Below are positions 1-5,630 of a DNA stretch of 8,599 bases, one piece after another. The stretch spans positions 1-8,599 of the forward strand of contig CADCUU010000044.1 in the NCBI GenBank assembly GCA_902805995.1, read 5' to 3'. Made by a program: the position numbers and the translations under genes. The first letter of the stretch is position 1; every line of letters starts with the position of its first letter. Source of the stretch: an uncultured Rubellimicrobium sp. (GTDB taxonomy: Bacteria > Pseudomonadota > Alphaproteobacteria > Rhodobacterales > Rhodobacteraceae). Under the pieces are notes generated by a model that saw only the letters and a list, made by a program, of their open reading frames with translations, was not told the DNA's origin and did no database searches.

Positions 1-1273
1 GCCGCGTCTTCACCTGGGTCATGTAGCGCATCTTGATCCGGCGCCCGCCGGGGGCCGGCGGCGGATGCGCCTCGGTCATGCCCATGAGCCAGCGGTTGAG
101 CTGCGCGGTCGGGATGCGGCGGTTCCAGACCTCGTGCGCCTTGACCACGGCGTCGTGCAGGCGGTCGAGACCCCTGCCCGTCTTGGCGCTCACGGTCACG
201 AGGGGCGCGCCGCGTAACTGCGGCAGCAGGCGCTCGAACGATTCCTTCAGATGGGCAAGCCGCGCCTCGCGGTCAGTGGCGAGGTCCCATTTATTGACGG
301 CGATGACGACCGCCCGGCCCTCGCGCTCCGCCAGGTCGGCGATGCGGAGGTCCTGCTGCTCGAAGGGGATGTCCACGTCGAGGAGGATGACCACGACCTC
401 GGCGAATCGCACGGCGCGAAGGCCGTCGGACACGGAGAGCTTTTCGAGCTTGTCCTGAATCCTCGCGCGCTTGCGCATGCCCGCGGTGTCGAAGATGCGG
501 ACGGGCGTCCTCTCCCAGGCGAGCGGGATGGAGATGGCGTCGCGGGTGATCCCGGCCTCGGGGCCGGTGAGCAGGCGCTCCTCGCCCAGGATGCGGTTGA
601 TGAGCGTGCTCTTGCCCGCGTTGGGGCGGCCGACGACGGCGATCTGGAGGGGGCGCTTTTCCGTCGGGCGCCAGTCCTCGGAGGCATCGGCGTCGTCCTC
701 CGTCTCCTCGCCGGACCAGCCGAGGTCCACGTCGGTCTCGGGCGCTTCCTCGGCGGTGTCGGCCTCGCGGGCCTCGAACTCGTCGACGATGGGCATGAGG
801 GCGGAGAGCAGGTCCTCCATCCCCTCACCATGCTCGCCGGAAAGGCGGATGGGTTCGCCGAGGCCAAGGCCGAAGGCCTCGATCCAGCCGCCCTCGCCCG
901 CCTTCCCCTCGGCCTTGTTGGCGGCGAGGATCACATGGGCGTTCTTGCGGCGCAGGATGTCGGCGAAGACCTGATCCGTGGCCGTCACGCCCTGGCGCGC
1001 GTCGATGAGGAACAGGCAGACATCGGCCTGCTCCACCGCGCGTTCGGTAAGGCGGCGCATCCTACCTTGCAGCGAATCGTCCGTCGCCTCCTCCAGCCCC
1101 GCGCTGTCGATCACGGTGAAGCGGAGGGGGCCCAGGCGGGCCTGTCCTTCGCGGAGGTCGCGGGTCACGCCGGGCTGGTCGTCCACCAGCGCGAGCTTGC
1201 GGCCCACGAGGCGGTTGAAGAGCGTGGACTTGCCCACATTGGGTCGGCCAACGATGGCCAGGGTGAAGCTCAT
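1..1273 (-). CDS. der: Ribosome-assembly GTPase Der (EngA), 3' end cut by window edge
   Basis: Der is a cytoplasmic double-GTPase that binds the 50S ribosomal subunit and is needed for its maturation. The reading frame from the ATG at 1273 stays open to the left edge: 424 codons are visible, and about 50-60 C-terminal residues are missing compared with the usual ~480-490. G domain 1 has P-loop GRPNVGKS (residues 9-16), PGVTRD (34-39), DSAG (56-59) and NKAE (119-122). An acidic linker spans about 165-206. G domain 2 has P-loop GRPNAGKS (215-222), AGITRD (240-245), DTAG (262-265), NKWD (327-330) and SAK (362-364). The KH-like C-terminal domain follows (from ~370; RYMTQVKTR at the edge). AGGA lies five bases before the ATG. 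The bamB stop is 13 bp upstream, so the two genes are probably co-transcribed. The product is clear from the paired G domains. Confidence 0.96.
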   Translation of the reverse strand, partial: MSFTLAIVGRPNVGKSTLFNRLVGRKLALVDDQPGVTRDLREGQARLGPLRFTVIDSAGLEEATDDSLQGRMRRLTERAVEQADVCLFLIDARQGVTATDQVFADILRRKNAHVILAANKAEGKAGEGGWIEAFGLGLGEPIRLSGEHGEGMEDLLSALMPIVDEFEAREADTAEEAPETDVDLGWSGEETEDDADASEDWRPTEKRPLQIAVVGRPNAGKSTLINRILGEERLLTGPEAGITRDAISIPLAWERTPVRIFDTAGMRKRARIQDKLEKLSVSDGLRAVRFAEVVVILLDVDIPFEQQDLRIADLAEREGRAVVIAVNKWDLATDREARLAHLKESFERLLPQLRGAPLVTVSAKTGRGLDRLHDAVVKAHEVWNRRIPTAQLNRWLMGMTEAHPPPAPGGRRIKMRYMTQVKTR

Positions 1274-1286
1274 GTCCTGATAGCCC

Positions 1287-2573
1287 TCAACGGAAGGCGT
1301 TCAGACGCCCATCCTCGGTGATGATATAGAGCGTGGCGCCTGCCACGACAGGGGCCGAGGCCGCGCCCGCGGGAAGCGGCACGGCCCCCAGGGCGGCGCC
1401 GGTGGCGGGATCGAACTGGAGAAGCCCGTTGTCGGAGGAGCCCACGATCAGGCGGCCCCCGGCGAGGATCGGGCCCACGAAGGCGGTGACGCCGCGCCGG
1501 CGTTCGGCCTGCGGAAGGTCGGCGCGCCAGATGACGGCGCCGGTCGCGGCCTCCACCCGGAGAAGCTGGCCCAGGTCGTTGACGAGGAAGAGGGAGTCCC
1601 CTTCCGGCCAGACGGGCGAGACGGCGCCCTCGGCGATGGACCACAGGGTTTCGCCGGTGTCGGCGTTAAGCGCGGCGGTGCGGCCCGACACGTTGCCCAC
1701 ATACACGGTGTCACCCACGAGGACCGGGTCGCCGCCGATGTCGGTCGCGGCGAAGGCCGCGGCGGAGCCCTGGCGGGTGCCGGCGACGATGCTGGTCCAG
1801 CGCAGAAGGCCGCCCTGGGGGAAGACGCCCCGCACCTCTCCCGAGGGATGGGGCAGGATCACCACGTCGCCGCGCGCCGCGACTCCGGCCCCGCCGGCGA
1901 GGGTCGCGGTCGAGGCGAGGCCCGGCACCGTCCAGCGGATGCGGCCGGTATCGGCCTCCAGCGCCCAGGCGGTGCTGTCGCGCGAGACGATCAGCACGAG
2001 GTCGCCCAGGACCGTGGGCGCGGAGGAGCCGGGCGCGTCGAGGTCCTGCGTCCAGCGCGGCTGGCCCGTGGCGGCGTCGAGCGCCATCAGCCGGCCGTAG
2101 CCCGTGGAGACGTAGAGGGTGGCCCCATCGGTGGCGAGGCCGCCGCCCGAGGCATCGGGGCGAACGGCGTCCGGGGGGACGACCGACTGCGACCAGAGAA
2201 CCTCCCCCCCGGTGGAGAAGGCCTGGACCGTGGCGCGGGCGTCGAGCGTGAAGAGGCGGCCACCGGCGACGACGGGCTCGGCGGTGATGCGGGCGCCGCG
2301 GCTGTTACCCTCGCCGATCTGGACGGAGAACAGGGGCTGGAGCGCGCCGCCGAGAGCCGGGTGGCCGGGGGCATGGTCCGGGCCGCCGTTGCGGTGCGTC
2401 CAGTCGGCGTTGGCCTGGGGGGCCGAGAGGGCCAGGCCGCGCGGGGCCGCGACGAGGACGCCACCGGTTTCGCGGAGCGGCAGGCGTTCGCCCGAAAGGA
2501 TCACGTCGGGCGCGCGGCCGCAGCCCGCGAGGAGGAGGGCGGCGAGGACGGTCAGGCGGAGTGGGGCACGCAT
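1287..2573 (-). CDS. bamB: BamB-like PQQ/beta-propeller outer-membrane assembly lipoprotein
   Basis: BamB is a periplasm-facing lipoprotein of the BAM complex, which inserts beta-barrel proteins into the outer membrane. The predicted protein is 428 aa (E. coli BamB is ~390). It starts with a short lipoprotein signal: Arg-containing n-region, hydrophobic L10-A16, lipobox L-A-G-C with the lipidated Cys at residue 18. The body is a string of PQQ-like blades of the form (A/L)-x-A-x-T-G-x-x-x-[12 protein letters not shown] (~164-174), [11 protein letters not shown] (~204-214), [11 protein letters not shown] (~301-311), [11 protein letters not shown] (~339-349), plus more degenerate ones. A GTG at 2582 would overlap the upstream stop, but GGAGGA directly abuts it and lies nine bases before the ATG at 2573, so I chose the ATG. 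The gene sits between yfgM-like and der, the same order as in E. coli, which supports BamB over a generic PQQ dehydrogenase. No quinoprotein dehydrogenase features were seen. Confidence 0.9.
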   Translation of the reverse strand: MRAPLRLTVLAALLLAGCGRAPDVILSGERLPLRETGGVLVAAPRGLALSAPQANADWTHRNGGPDHAPGHPALGGALQPLFSVQIGEGNSRGARITAEPVVAGGRLFTLDARATVQAFSTGGEVLWSQSVVPPDAVRPDASGGGLATDGATLYVSTGYGRLMALDAATGQPRWTQDLDAPGSSAPTVLGDLVLIVSRDSTAWALEADTGRIRWTVPGLASTATLAGGAGVAARGDVVILPHPSGEVRGVFPQGGLLRWTSIVAGTRQGSAAAFAATDIGGDPVLVGDTVYVGNVSGRTAALNADTGETLWSIAEGAVSPVWPEGDSLFLVNDLGQLLRVEAATGAVIWRADLPQAERRRGVTAFVGPILAGGRLIVGSSDNGLLQFDPATGAALGAVPLPAGAASAPVVAGATLYIITEDGRLNAFR

Positions 2574-2578
2574 GCGGA

Positions 2579-3289
2579 TCACTCCTCCGCCGGGGCCGCG
2601 GGTTCGGCCTCGGTCGTGGCGTCGGCCGCAGCCTCAGTCGGGGCGGGTTCGGCTTCGGGCGGGGCACCGAGGGCCGTGAGAAGGGCGGAGACGCGGCTTT
2701 GCTGCGCGCCGGACACCTCGGCATCCTCGAAGATGGCGCGGAGCCCGGCGATGCCGTCGTCGCGGCGGTCGGACTGGAGGTCGAGGATCGCGAGCTGCTC
2801 CGCCGCGAGGAGGCGGTAAGGCGCGCCGGGGGTGGCCAGGGCTTCGAGGGAGGCGCGGTCGGCCTGGGGCCCGAGGACCATGGCGGCCTTGAGGGCGGCG
2901 AGGTCGCGGTAGACGGCGGGGATGGACGAGTCCTGGGCCACGGCGGTCAGGGTCTGGGCGGCTGCCTCGGCCTCGCCGCCCTGGGACTGGTCGGCGGCGA
3001 GCAGGAAGGCCGCGACCATCCCGTCCTCGCCTTGAACGGGCAATGCGGACAGGGCGGCGAGGCGGGCCTCGGGCTCCTCCGTCTCCAGCGCGGAGAGAAG
3101 GGCGTCGCCGCGGGCCTGGGCGGCAGTGGCGGTGCGGGATTCGCGCCATTCGAGGGCGGCGGCGGTGCCGACGATGGCCAGCACCAGAAGAGCGATGAGC
3201 CAGCCCCAGCGGCGGAACCAGAGGTTCAGACGTTCGCGCCGGACGGCCTCGGCCACCTCGTCGATGAAGCTGTCGTTGGTGTTGGCCAC
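2579..3289 (-). CDS. yfgM: YfgM-like membrane-anchored tetratricopeptide protein
   Basis: The 236-aa protein has a short basic N-terminal cytoplasmic stretch (to ~28), one transmembrane segment (about 29-46, WGWLIALLVLAIVGTAAAL) and a helical, Ala-rich periplasmic domain (~50-205). That domain resembles the YfgM/TPR_21 family, including a YRDLAALKAAM motif near 127-137. In E. coli YfgM is associated with SecYEG and PpiD and helps periplasmic protein trafficking. Residues ~209-236 form a low-complexity Pro/Ala/Glu/Thr tail. The start is a GTG at 3289, preceded by AAGGGGG with six bases of spacing. I saw no better start. The stop overlaps an alternative GTG of bamB (GTGA) and lies 5 bp before the bamB ATG I chose. 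The name rests on topology, size and synteny with bamB-der more than on strong sequence identity. An annotation of plain 'tetratricopeptide repeat protein' would be equally correct. Confidence 0.85.
   Translation of the reverse strand: MANTNDSFIDEVAEAVRRERLNLWFRRWGWLIALLVLAIVGTAAALEWRESRTATAAQARGDALLSALETEEPEARLAALSALPVQGEDGMVAAFLLAADQSQGGEAEAAAQTLTAVAQDSSIPAVYRDLAALKAAMVLGPQADRASLEALATPGAPYRLLAAEQLAILDLQSDRRDDGIAGLRAIFEDAEVSGAQQSRVSALLTALGAPPEAEPAPTEAAADATTEAEPAAPAEE
2583..2588 (-). promoter_or_regulatory. bamB ribosome binding site
   Basis: GGAGGA on the minus strand lies within the last codons of the yfgM-like gene. It has zero spacing to the GTG at 2582 but nine bases to the ATG at 2573, which selects the ATG as the start. 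Its place inside the upstream gene fits translational coupling. Confidence 0.7.
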
Positions 3290-3348
3290 GAACGGCCCCC
3301 CTTGGCCCTTGGTCTTGGGGCGCGCGCGGCGGTCCCTGTTGCTGCGCA

Positions 3349-3378
3349 GTCATAGCCCGGGGAGCAAGGGGCTGCCAA
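3349..3378 (-). promoter_or_regulatory. Candidate sigma-70-type promoter of yfgM-bamB-der
   Basis: On the minus strand, TTGGCA (3373-3378, 5/6 to TTGACA) is followed after 18 bp by TATGAC (3349-3354, 4/6 to TATAAT). Transcription would start near 3342, leaving a leader of about 50 nt before the GTG at 3289. It is the best promoter match seen in this 106-bp gap. Its -35 box and spacer lie in the hairpin that follows the MFS gene. Confidence 0.5.
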
Positions 3379-3389
3379 GCCCCCCGGGC
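3355..3389 (-). terminator. Hairpin after the MFS gene, possible terminator
   Basis: GCCCGGGG (3355-3362) pairs perfectly with CCCCGGGC (3382-3389). Inside it, GGGGCT (3368-3373) can pair with AGCCCC (3378-3383) around a 4-nt loop; the two stems compete for two bases. It begins 6 bp past the MFS stop. There is no T-run after it on the minus strand, so intrinsic termination is uncertain. Confidence 0.4.
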
Positions 3390-3395
3390 CTCGCG

Positions 3396-4598
3396 TCATT
3401 CGGCCGGGGCCGCGATCCGGGGCGAGCGGCTCAGGATCCACTGGCCGATCAGGAAGGCCATGACCGCGCAGAAGCAGATCGTGGCGACCATCGGCAGAGG
3501 CGATCCGTCGAAGAAGGGCGCGGTCGCGGCCACGAGGATGCTGCCCGTGACCATCTGGAGCGTGCCGCCCAGCGACGAGGCGAGGCCCGCGATGTCGCCG
3601 TGTTCGTCGAGCGCCATCACGAAGGTCGCGGGCATGACGAGGCCCAGGCAGGCGTTGCCCACGAAGAGGAGCGCCATGATGACGGGCAGCGTGCCGAAGC
3701 CCGCGAGCGTGAGGACGAGGAGGACCGTCGTCGTCGTCGCGAAGCCCGTGAGCGCGAGGCGCATGGAGCGCGAGAGGCCGAGGCGAGCGCCCAAGGGCGC
3801 CGCCGCCTGGGAGGCCGCGAAGAAGCCCAGGGCGTTCAGCGCGAAGGCGAGGGAGAACTGGGTGGGCGAAAGGTTGAAGGTTTCCGTGTAGACGAAGGAG
3901 GCGGAGGCGATGAAGACGAAGAAGCTGCCGAAGCCGAAGGCGCCGACCATGGTGAGGCCCATGAAGGACGGCGAGCCCAGGAGGCGGCGCAGGCCCTTGC
4001 CCATGGAGCGGACGTTGACGGGGATGCGGTCCTTGGGGGCCAGGGTTTCCGGGAGGGCGAAGAGCGTGACCATGAGGCTCATCAGGGCGACGAGGAGGAG
4101 CGCGCCGAAGATGAGCCGCCAGCTTCCGAACTGGAGAAGGAGGGAGCCGATCAGGGGGGCGAGCATCGGGCCCACGGAGATGACCAGCATGATGAGGGCC
4201 ATGAGGCGCGTGGCCTCCACCCCGGTGTAGTTGTCGCGGACCACGGCACGGGGAACCACGCCCACGGCGGCGGCGCCGATGCCCTGGACGAAGCGCGCGG
4301 CGATCAGCCAGCCGATGGTCGGCGCGAAGGCGCAGGCCACCGTCGCTGCGGCAAAGAGCGAGATCCCCAGGATCAGCGGCAGCCTGCGCCCGTAGGCGTC
4401 GGCGATGGGACCCCAGATGAACTGGGCCACGCCGAAGGACAGGAAGTAGAGGCTGATGGTCTGCTGGACCTGAGTCTCCTGCGCGCCGAGCTCGGCCCCG
4501 ATCTGGGGCATCGCGGGAAGATACATGTCGATGGAAAAGGGGCCGATGGCCGAAAGGAGGCCGAGCACGAGGGCCGTGCGGAAGATCGGGGAAAGCAT
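3396..4598 (-). CDS. Bcr/CflA-family MFS drug exporter
   Basis: This is a 400-aa inner-membrane transporter of the drug:H+ antiporter-1 (12-TM) group, Bcr/CflA subfamily, which exports drugs such as bicyclomycin or chloramphenicol and other small solutes using the proton gradient. Seen directly: the family's TM1 signature SIDMYLPAMP (22-31, with Asp24); loop 2-3 motif A G-x-x-x-D-x-x-G-R-R (63-72); motif B RFVQGIGAAAVG (102-113); a motif C-like VGPMLAPLIGSLL (142-154); and LPETL (182-186) after TM6. The central loop is about 187-208. An upstream in-frame TTG at 4682 would add 28 non-membrane residues, but AAGG lies eight bases before the ATG at 4598, and the family starts just before TM1. I therefore use 4598. 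It has its own candidate promoter and is separated from both neighbours, so it is probably a single-gene unit. Its substrate cannot be read from the sequence. Confidence 0.92.
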   Translation of the reverse strand: MLSPIFRTALVLGLLSAIGPFSIDMYLPAMPQIGAELGAQETQVQQTISLYFLSFGVAQFIWGPIADAYGRRLPLILGISLFAAATVACAFAPTIGWLIAARFVQGIGAAAVGVVPRAVVRDNYTGVEATRLMALIMLVISVGPMLAPLIGSLLLQFGSWRLIFGALLLVALMSLMVTLFALPETLAPKDRIPVNVRSMGKGLRRLLGSPSFMGLTMVGAFGFGSFFVFIASASFVYTETFNLSPTQFSLAFALNALGFFAASQAAAPLGARLGLSRSMRLALTGFATTTTVLLVLTLAGFGTLPVIMALLFVGNACLGLVMPATFVMALDEHGDIAGLASSLGGTLQMVTGSILVAATAPFFDGSPLPMVATICFCAVMAFLIGQWILSRSPRIAAPAE

Positions 4599-4614
4599 GA
4601 TGTGAACCTTGGGA

Positions 4615-4628
4615 GGGCGCGGGCGCCC
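4615..4628 (-). promoter_or_regulatory. Small hairpin in the MFS leader
   Basis: GGGCGC (4615-4620) and GCGCCC (4623-4628) form a GC-only inverted repeat, realistically a 5-bp stem with a 4-nt loop. It ends four bases before the AAGG ribosome binding site (4607-4610) of the MFS gene. It could affect translation of the leader, but in DNA this GC-rich it may be chance. Confidence 0.2.
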
Positions 4629-4653
4629 CTGAATGTGTGGGGCGAAGGCGCGG

Positions 4654-4682
4654 AAGGTAGGGCAAGCGCGCGGCGAGTTCAA
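4654..4682 (-). promoter_or_regulatory. Candidate promoter of the MFS exporter
   Basis: On the minus strand, TTGAAC (4677-4682) is followed after exactly 17 bp by TACCTT (4654-4659). A start near 4647 would leave a leader of about 50 nt before the ATG at 4598. The -35 box is good and the -10 is weak, a common pattern in GC-rich alphaproteobacteria. An imperfect CTGACA lies just upstream (4690-4695). Confidence 0.4.
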
Positions 4683-4729
4683 CGGAAATTGTCAGATATT
4701 GGGTGAGGGGGTGTGGGTGGCACCTGGCT

Positions 4730-4762
4730 GGGGTGCTGGGGCCCGGCGGGGGCTGGGGCGGG
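4730..4762 (+). other. G-quadruplex-prone tract 1
   Basis: Five G-runs on the plus strand: 4730-4733, 4738-4741, 4748-4752, 4755-4758 and 4760-4762, with loops of 4, 6, 2 and 1 nt. This fits the G3+N1-7 consensus. Folding is predicted from pattern only. Confidence 0.5.
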
Positions 4763-4920
4763 AGCGAGGACTGGAAGGGTCCTCATGTCGTGTCAGGCGT
4801 GGGCTTTGGAGGGGGCAGAGGCGAGAGCCGGAGGTGGGCGGCGCTTCGTTCGGCAGTGGCGAGGGCTGGGATGGAGTTGAGGGTGGAACTCGCGTGGGGG
4901 CTGGAGCGAGTGCTTCAGCG

Positions 4921-4963
4921 GCGGCCGGGGCTGGCCGCAGGTTGGGGTTGGGTTGGGGCTTGG
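4921..4963 (+). other. Hairpin followed by telomere-like G/T tract
   Basis: GCGGCC (4921-4926) and GGCCGC (4933-4938) form a perfect 6-bp inverted repeat. Right after it come GG (4940-4941), GGGG (4944-4947), GGG (4950-4952) and GGGG (4955-4958), each separated by TT, then CTT and GG (4962-4963). Regular TT loops favour at least a two-tetrad G-quadruplex. Confidence 0.45.
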
Positions 4964-5042
4964 AAATGACTTTGATCCCGCGGGGCCTCCGGTGTCTGCG
5001 AGCCGGGCGCATGGGGGCGCGGGCGAGACGTTTCCCGGACCG

Positions 5043-5094
5043 CCGTCAGGGCGGGCTTGAGTCCATGGCGTCGAGGGGAGGATCTCCCTGACGG
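5043..5094. repeat. Perfect 9-bp inverted repeat with 34-bp spacer
   Basis: CCGTCAGGG (5043-5051) and CCCTGACGG (5086-5094) are exact reverse complements flanking 34 bp. The arms cannot be extended. It could be the base stem of a small structured RNA, a binding site pair, or chance in GC-rich DNA. No target duplication or transposase is near. Confidence 0.5.
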
Positions 5095-5284
5095 GGTATG
5101 TGGCCGCTTGGCGACGCGGGTATGGCGCACCTCCTGAGAGGCTGCTCTGCATGGTGGCTCCTGTCCGCCTGGGGTCTCGGGCCTGTTCTCCTGCACCTAA
5201 GGCGGGGGTGGTCTGGGGGGGAACGGGGGCGAGGTGGTCCCGGCTGGTCTGATTCGTTGTAGGTGGGATCAGGATGCCGGAGCG

Positions 5285-5390
5285 GGGTTAACGAAGTCTT
5301 AGGGCAACGGGCGTTGCGTAACCCGGTGAGTTTTTACACGTAAGTGGCTGGAAAGATTGACAGGAAAAACTAAAGAAGCGTTGACACCTG
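5285..5390. promoter_or_regulatory. AT-richer island with two TTGACA boxes
   Basis: By hand count this 106-bp stretch is about 48% G+C, far below its surroundings. On the plus strand it holds nested inverted repeats GGGTTA/TAACCC (5285-5290, 5319-5324) and GCAAC/GTTGC (5304-5308, 5313-5317), then TTTTT (5331-5335) and TTAC-AC-GTAA (5334-5343). Two exact TTGACA boxes follow at 5357-5362 and 5381-5386, separated by an A-rich stretch (5363-5378) that looks like an UP element. No good -10 hexamer lies 16-18 bp beyond either box. It looks like a regulatory region or a decayed promoter facing right, with no gene in that direction. Confidence 0.35.
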
Positions 5391-5416
5391 TGTGGGACCT
5401 TGGTGCGGGACCCTGG
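5391..5416 (+). repeat. Imperfect 13-bp tandem repeat
   Basis: TGTGGGACCTTGG (5391-5403) is followed directly by TGCGGGACCCTGG (5404-5416). The two copies match at 11 of 13 positions; both differences are T-to-C. The pair begins five bases after the second TTGACA box. Confidence 0.7.
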
Positions 5417-5460
5417 GTTGGGTAGCGCGGGCTTGGGATTGGGGAGTGTGGGTTGGCGGG
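5415..5460 (+). other. G-quadruplex-prone tract 2 (strongest)
   Basis: Runs GGG 5415-5417, GGG 5420-5422, GGG 5429-5431, GGG 5435-5437, GGGG 5441-5444, GGG 5450-5452 and GGG 5458-5460, with loops of 2, 6, 3, 3, 5 and 5 nt. Seven runs give several alternative three-tetrad folds. The G-rich strand is the template strand for leftward transcription. Confidence 0.55.
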
Positions 5461-5562
5461 CTCCGAAACCGTTCGGGACAGTGGGTTCTGGAATGAGCCG
5501 GGCTGTTGCGCGGGCCGTGGTGGTCGTCGCCCCCTCGGGAGGCGCGGGAGGGTGGCCGGGGC

Positions 5563-5598
5563 GGTGCGTCCGAGCACGCACCCTACGGGGGTGCGTGC
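5563..5598 (-). terminator. Hairpin/repeat after the exporter gene, likely terminator
   Basis: GCACGCACCC (5574-5583) pairs perfectly with GGGTGCGTGC (5589-5598) across a 5-nt loop, 32 bp beyond the exporter stop. A third arm, GGTGCGT (5563-5569), can instead pair with ACGCACC (5576-5582), so two hairpins exclude each other. No T-run follows on either strand. Position favours a 3'-end structure for the exporter mRNA; the GGTGCGT / ACGCACCCTACG pattern also resembles a dispersed palindromic repeat that I associate with Rhodobacteraceae intergenic regions. Confidence 0.5.
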
Positions 5599-5630
5599 GC
5601 TGGTGGTGGGGGGACGGGAGCGGGCCGGGG

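Larger units (their letters stand above)
4683..5562. other. Gene-free G-rich intergenic region
   Basis: About 880 bp without a credible gene. The open frames here (for example 4633-5091 plus, 4692-5012 minus and 5288-5581 minus) translate to low-complexity Gly/Arg- or Pro/Arg-rich strings. They show no domain, no convincing ribosome binding site and no codon-position pattern like that of the flanking genes. The plus strand is strongly G-biased: by hand count 4681-4980 has about 150 G and 54 C. I recognise no tRNA, rRNA, SRP, tmRNA or RNase P signature. Substructures are listed separately. Both flanking genes run leftward, so part of this is presumably the distal upstream region of the MFS gene and the 3' flank of the exporter gene. 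The length is unusual beside the otherwise tight packing. Confidence 0.7.

Noticed and set aside
251..1321. Plus-strand frame of 356 codons opposite der
   Set aside because: It is the antisense shadow of der, whose G motifs all read correctly on the minus strand.
3726..3737. CGT trinucleotide repeat (four units) in the MFS gene
   Set aside because: It encodes a run of Thr in a membrane segment; four units is too short to call a functional microsatellite.
3126..4706. Plus-strand frame of 526 codons over the MFS gene
   Set aside because: It is a charged, repetitive antisense product; the minus-strand MFS protein has all family motifs.
4692..5012. Possible minus-strand proline-rich gene of 106 codons
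   Set aside because: It is the complement of the G-rich tracts; the Pro/Arg/Ser composition comes from base bias, with no recognised motif.
4633..5091. Possible small gene of 152 codons in the intergenic region
   Set aside because: It translates to Gly/Arg/Ala low-complexity sequence, has no good ribosome binding site and overlaps the MFS promoter and leader.
5331..5339. DnaA-box-like TTTTTACAC in the AT-richer island
   Set aside because: It is a poor match to the TTATNCACA consensus, with no cluster of boxes and no origin genes nearby.
5288..5581. Possible minus-strand gene of 97 codons after the exporter
   Set aside because: It runs through the hairpin and the G-quadruplex tract, and its composition follows the base bias. 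No domain or start signal was seen.
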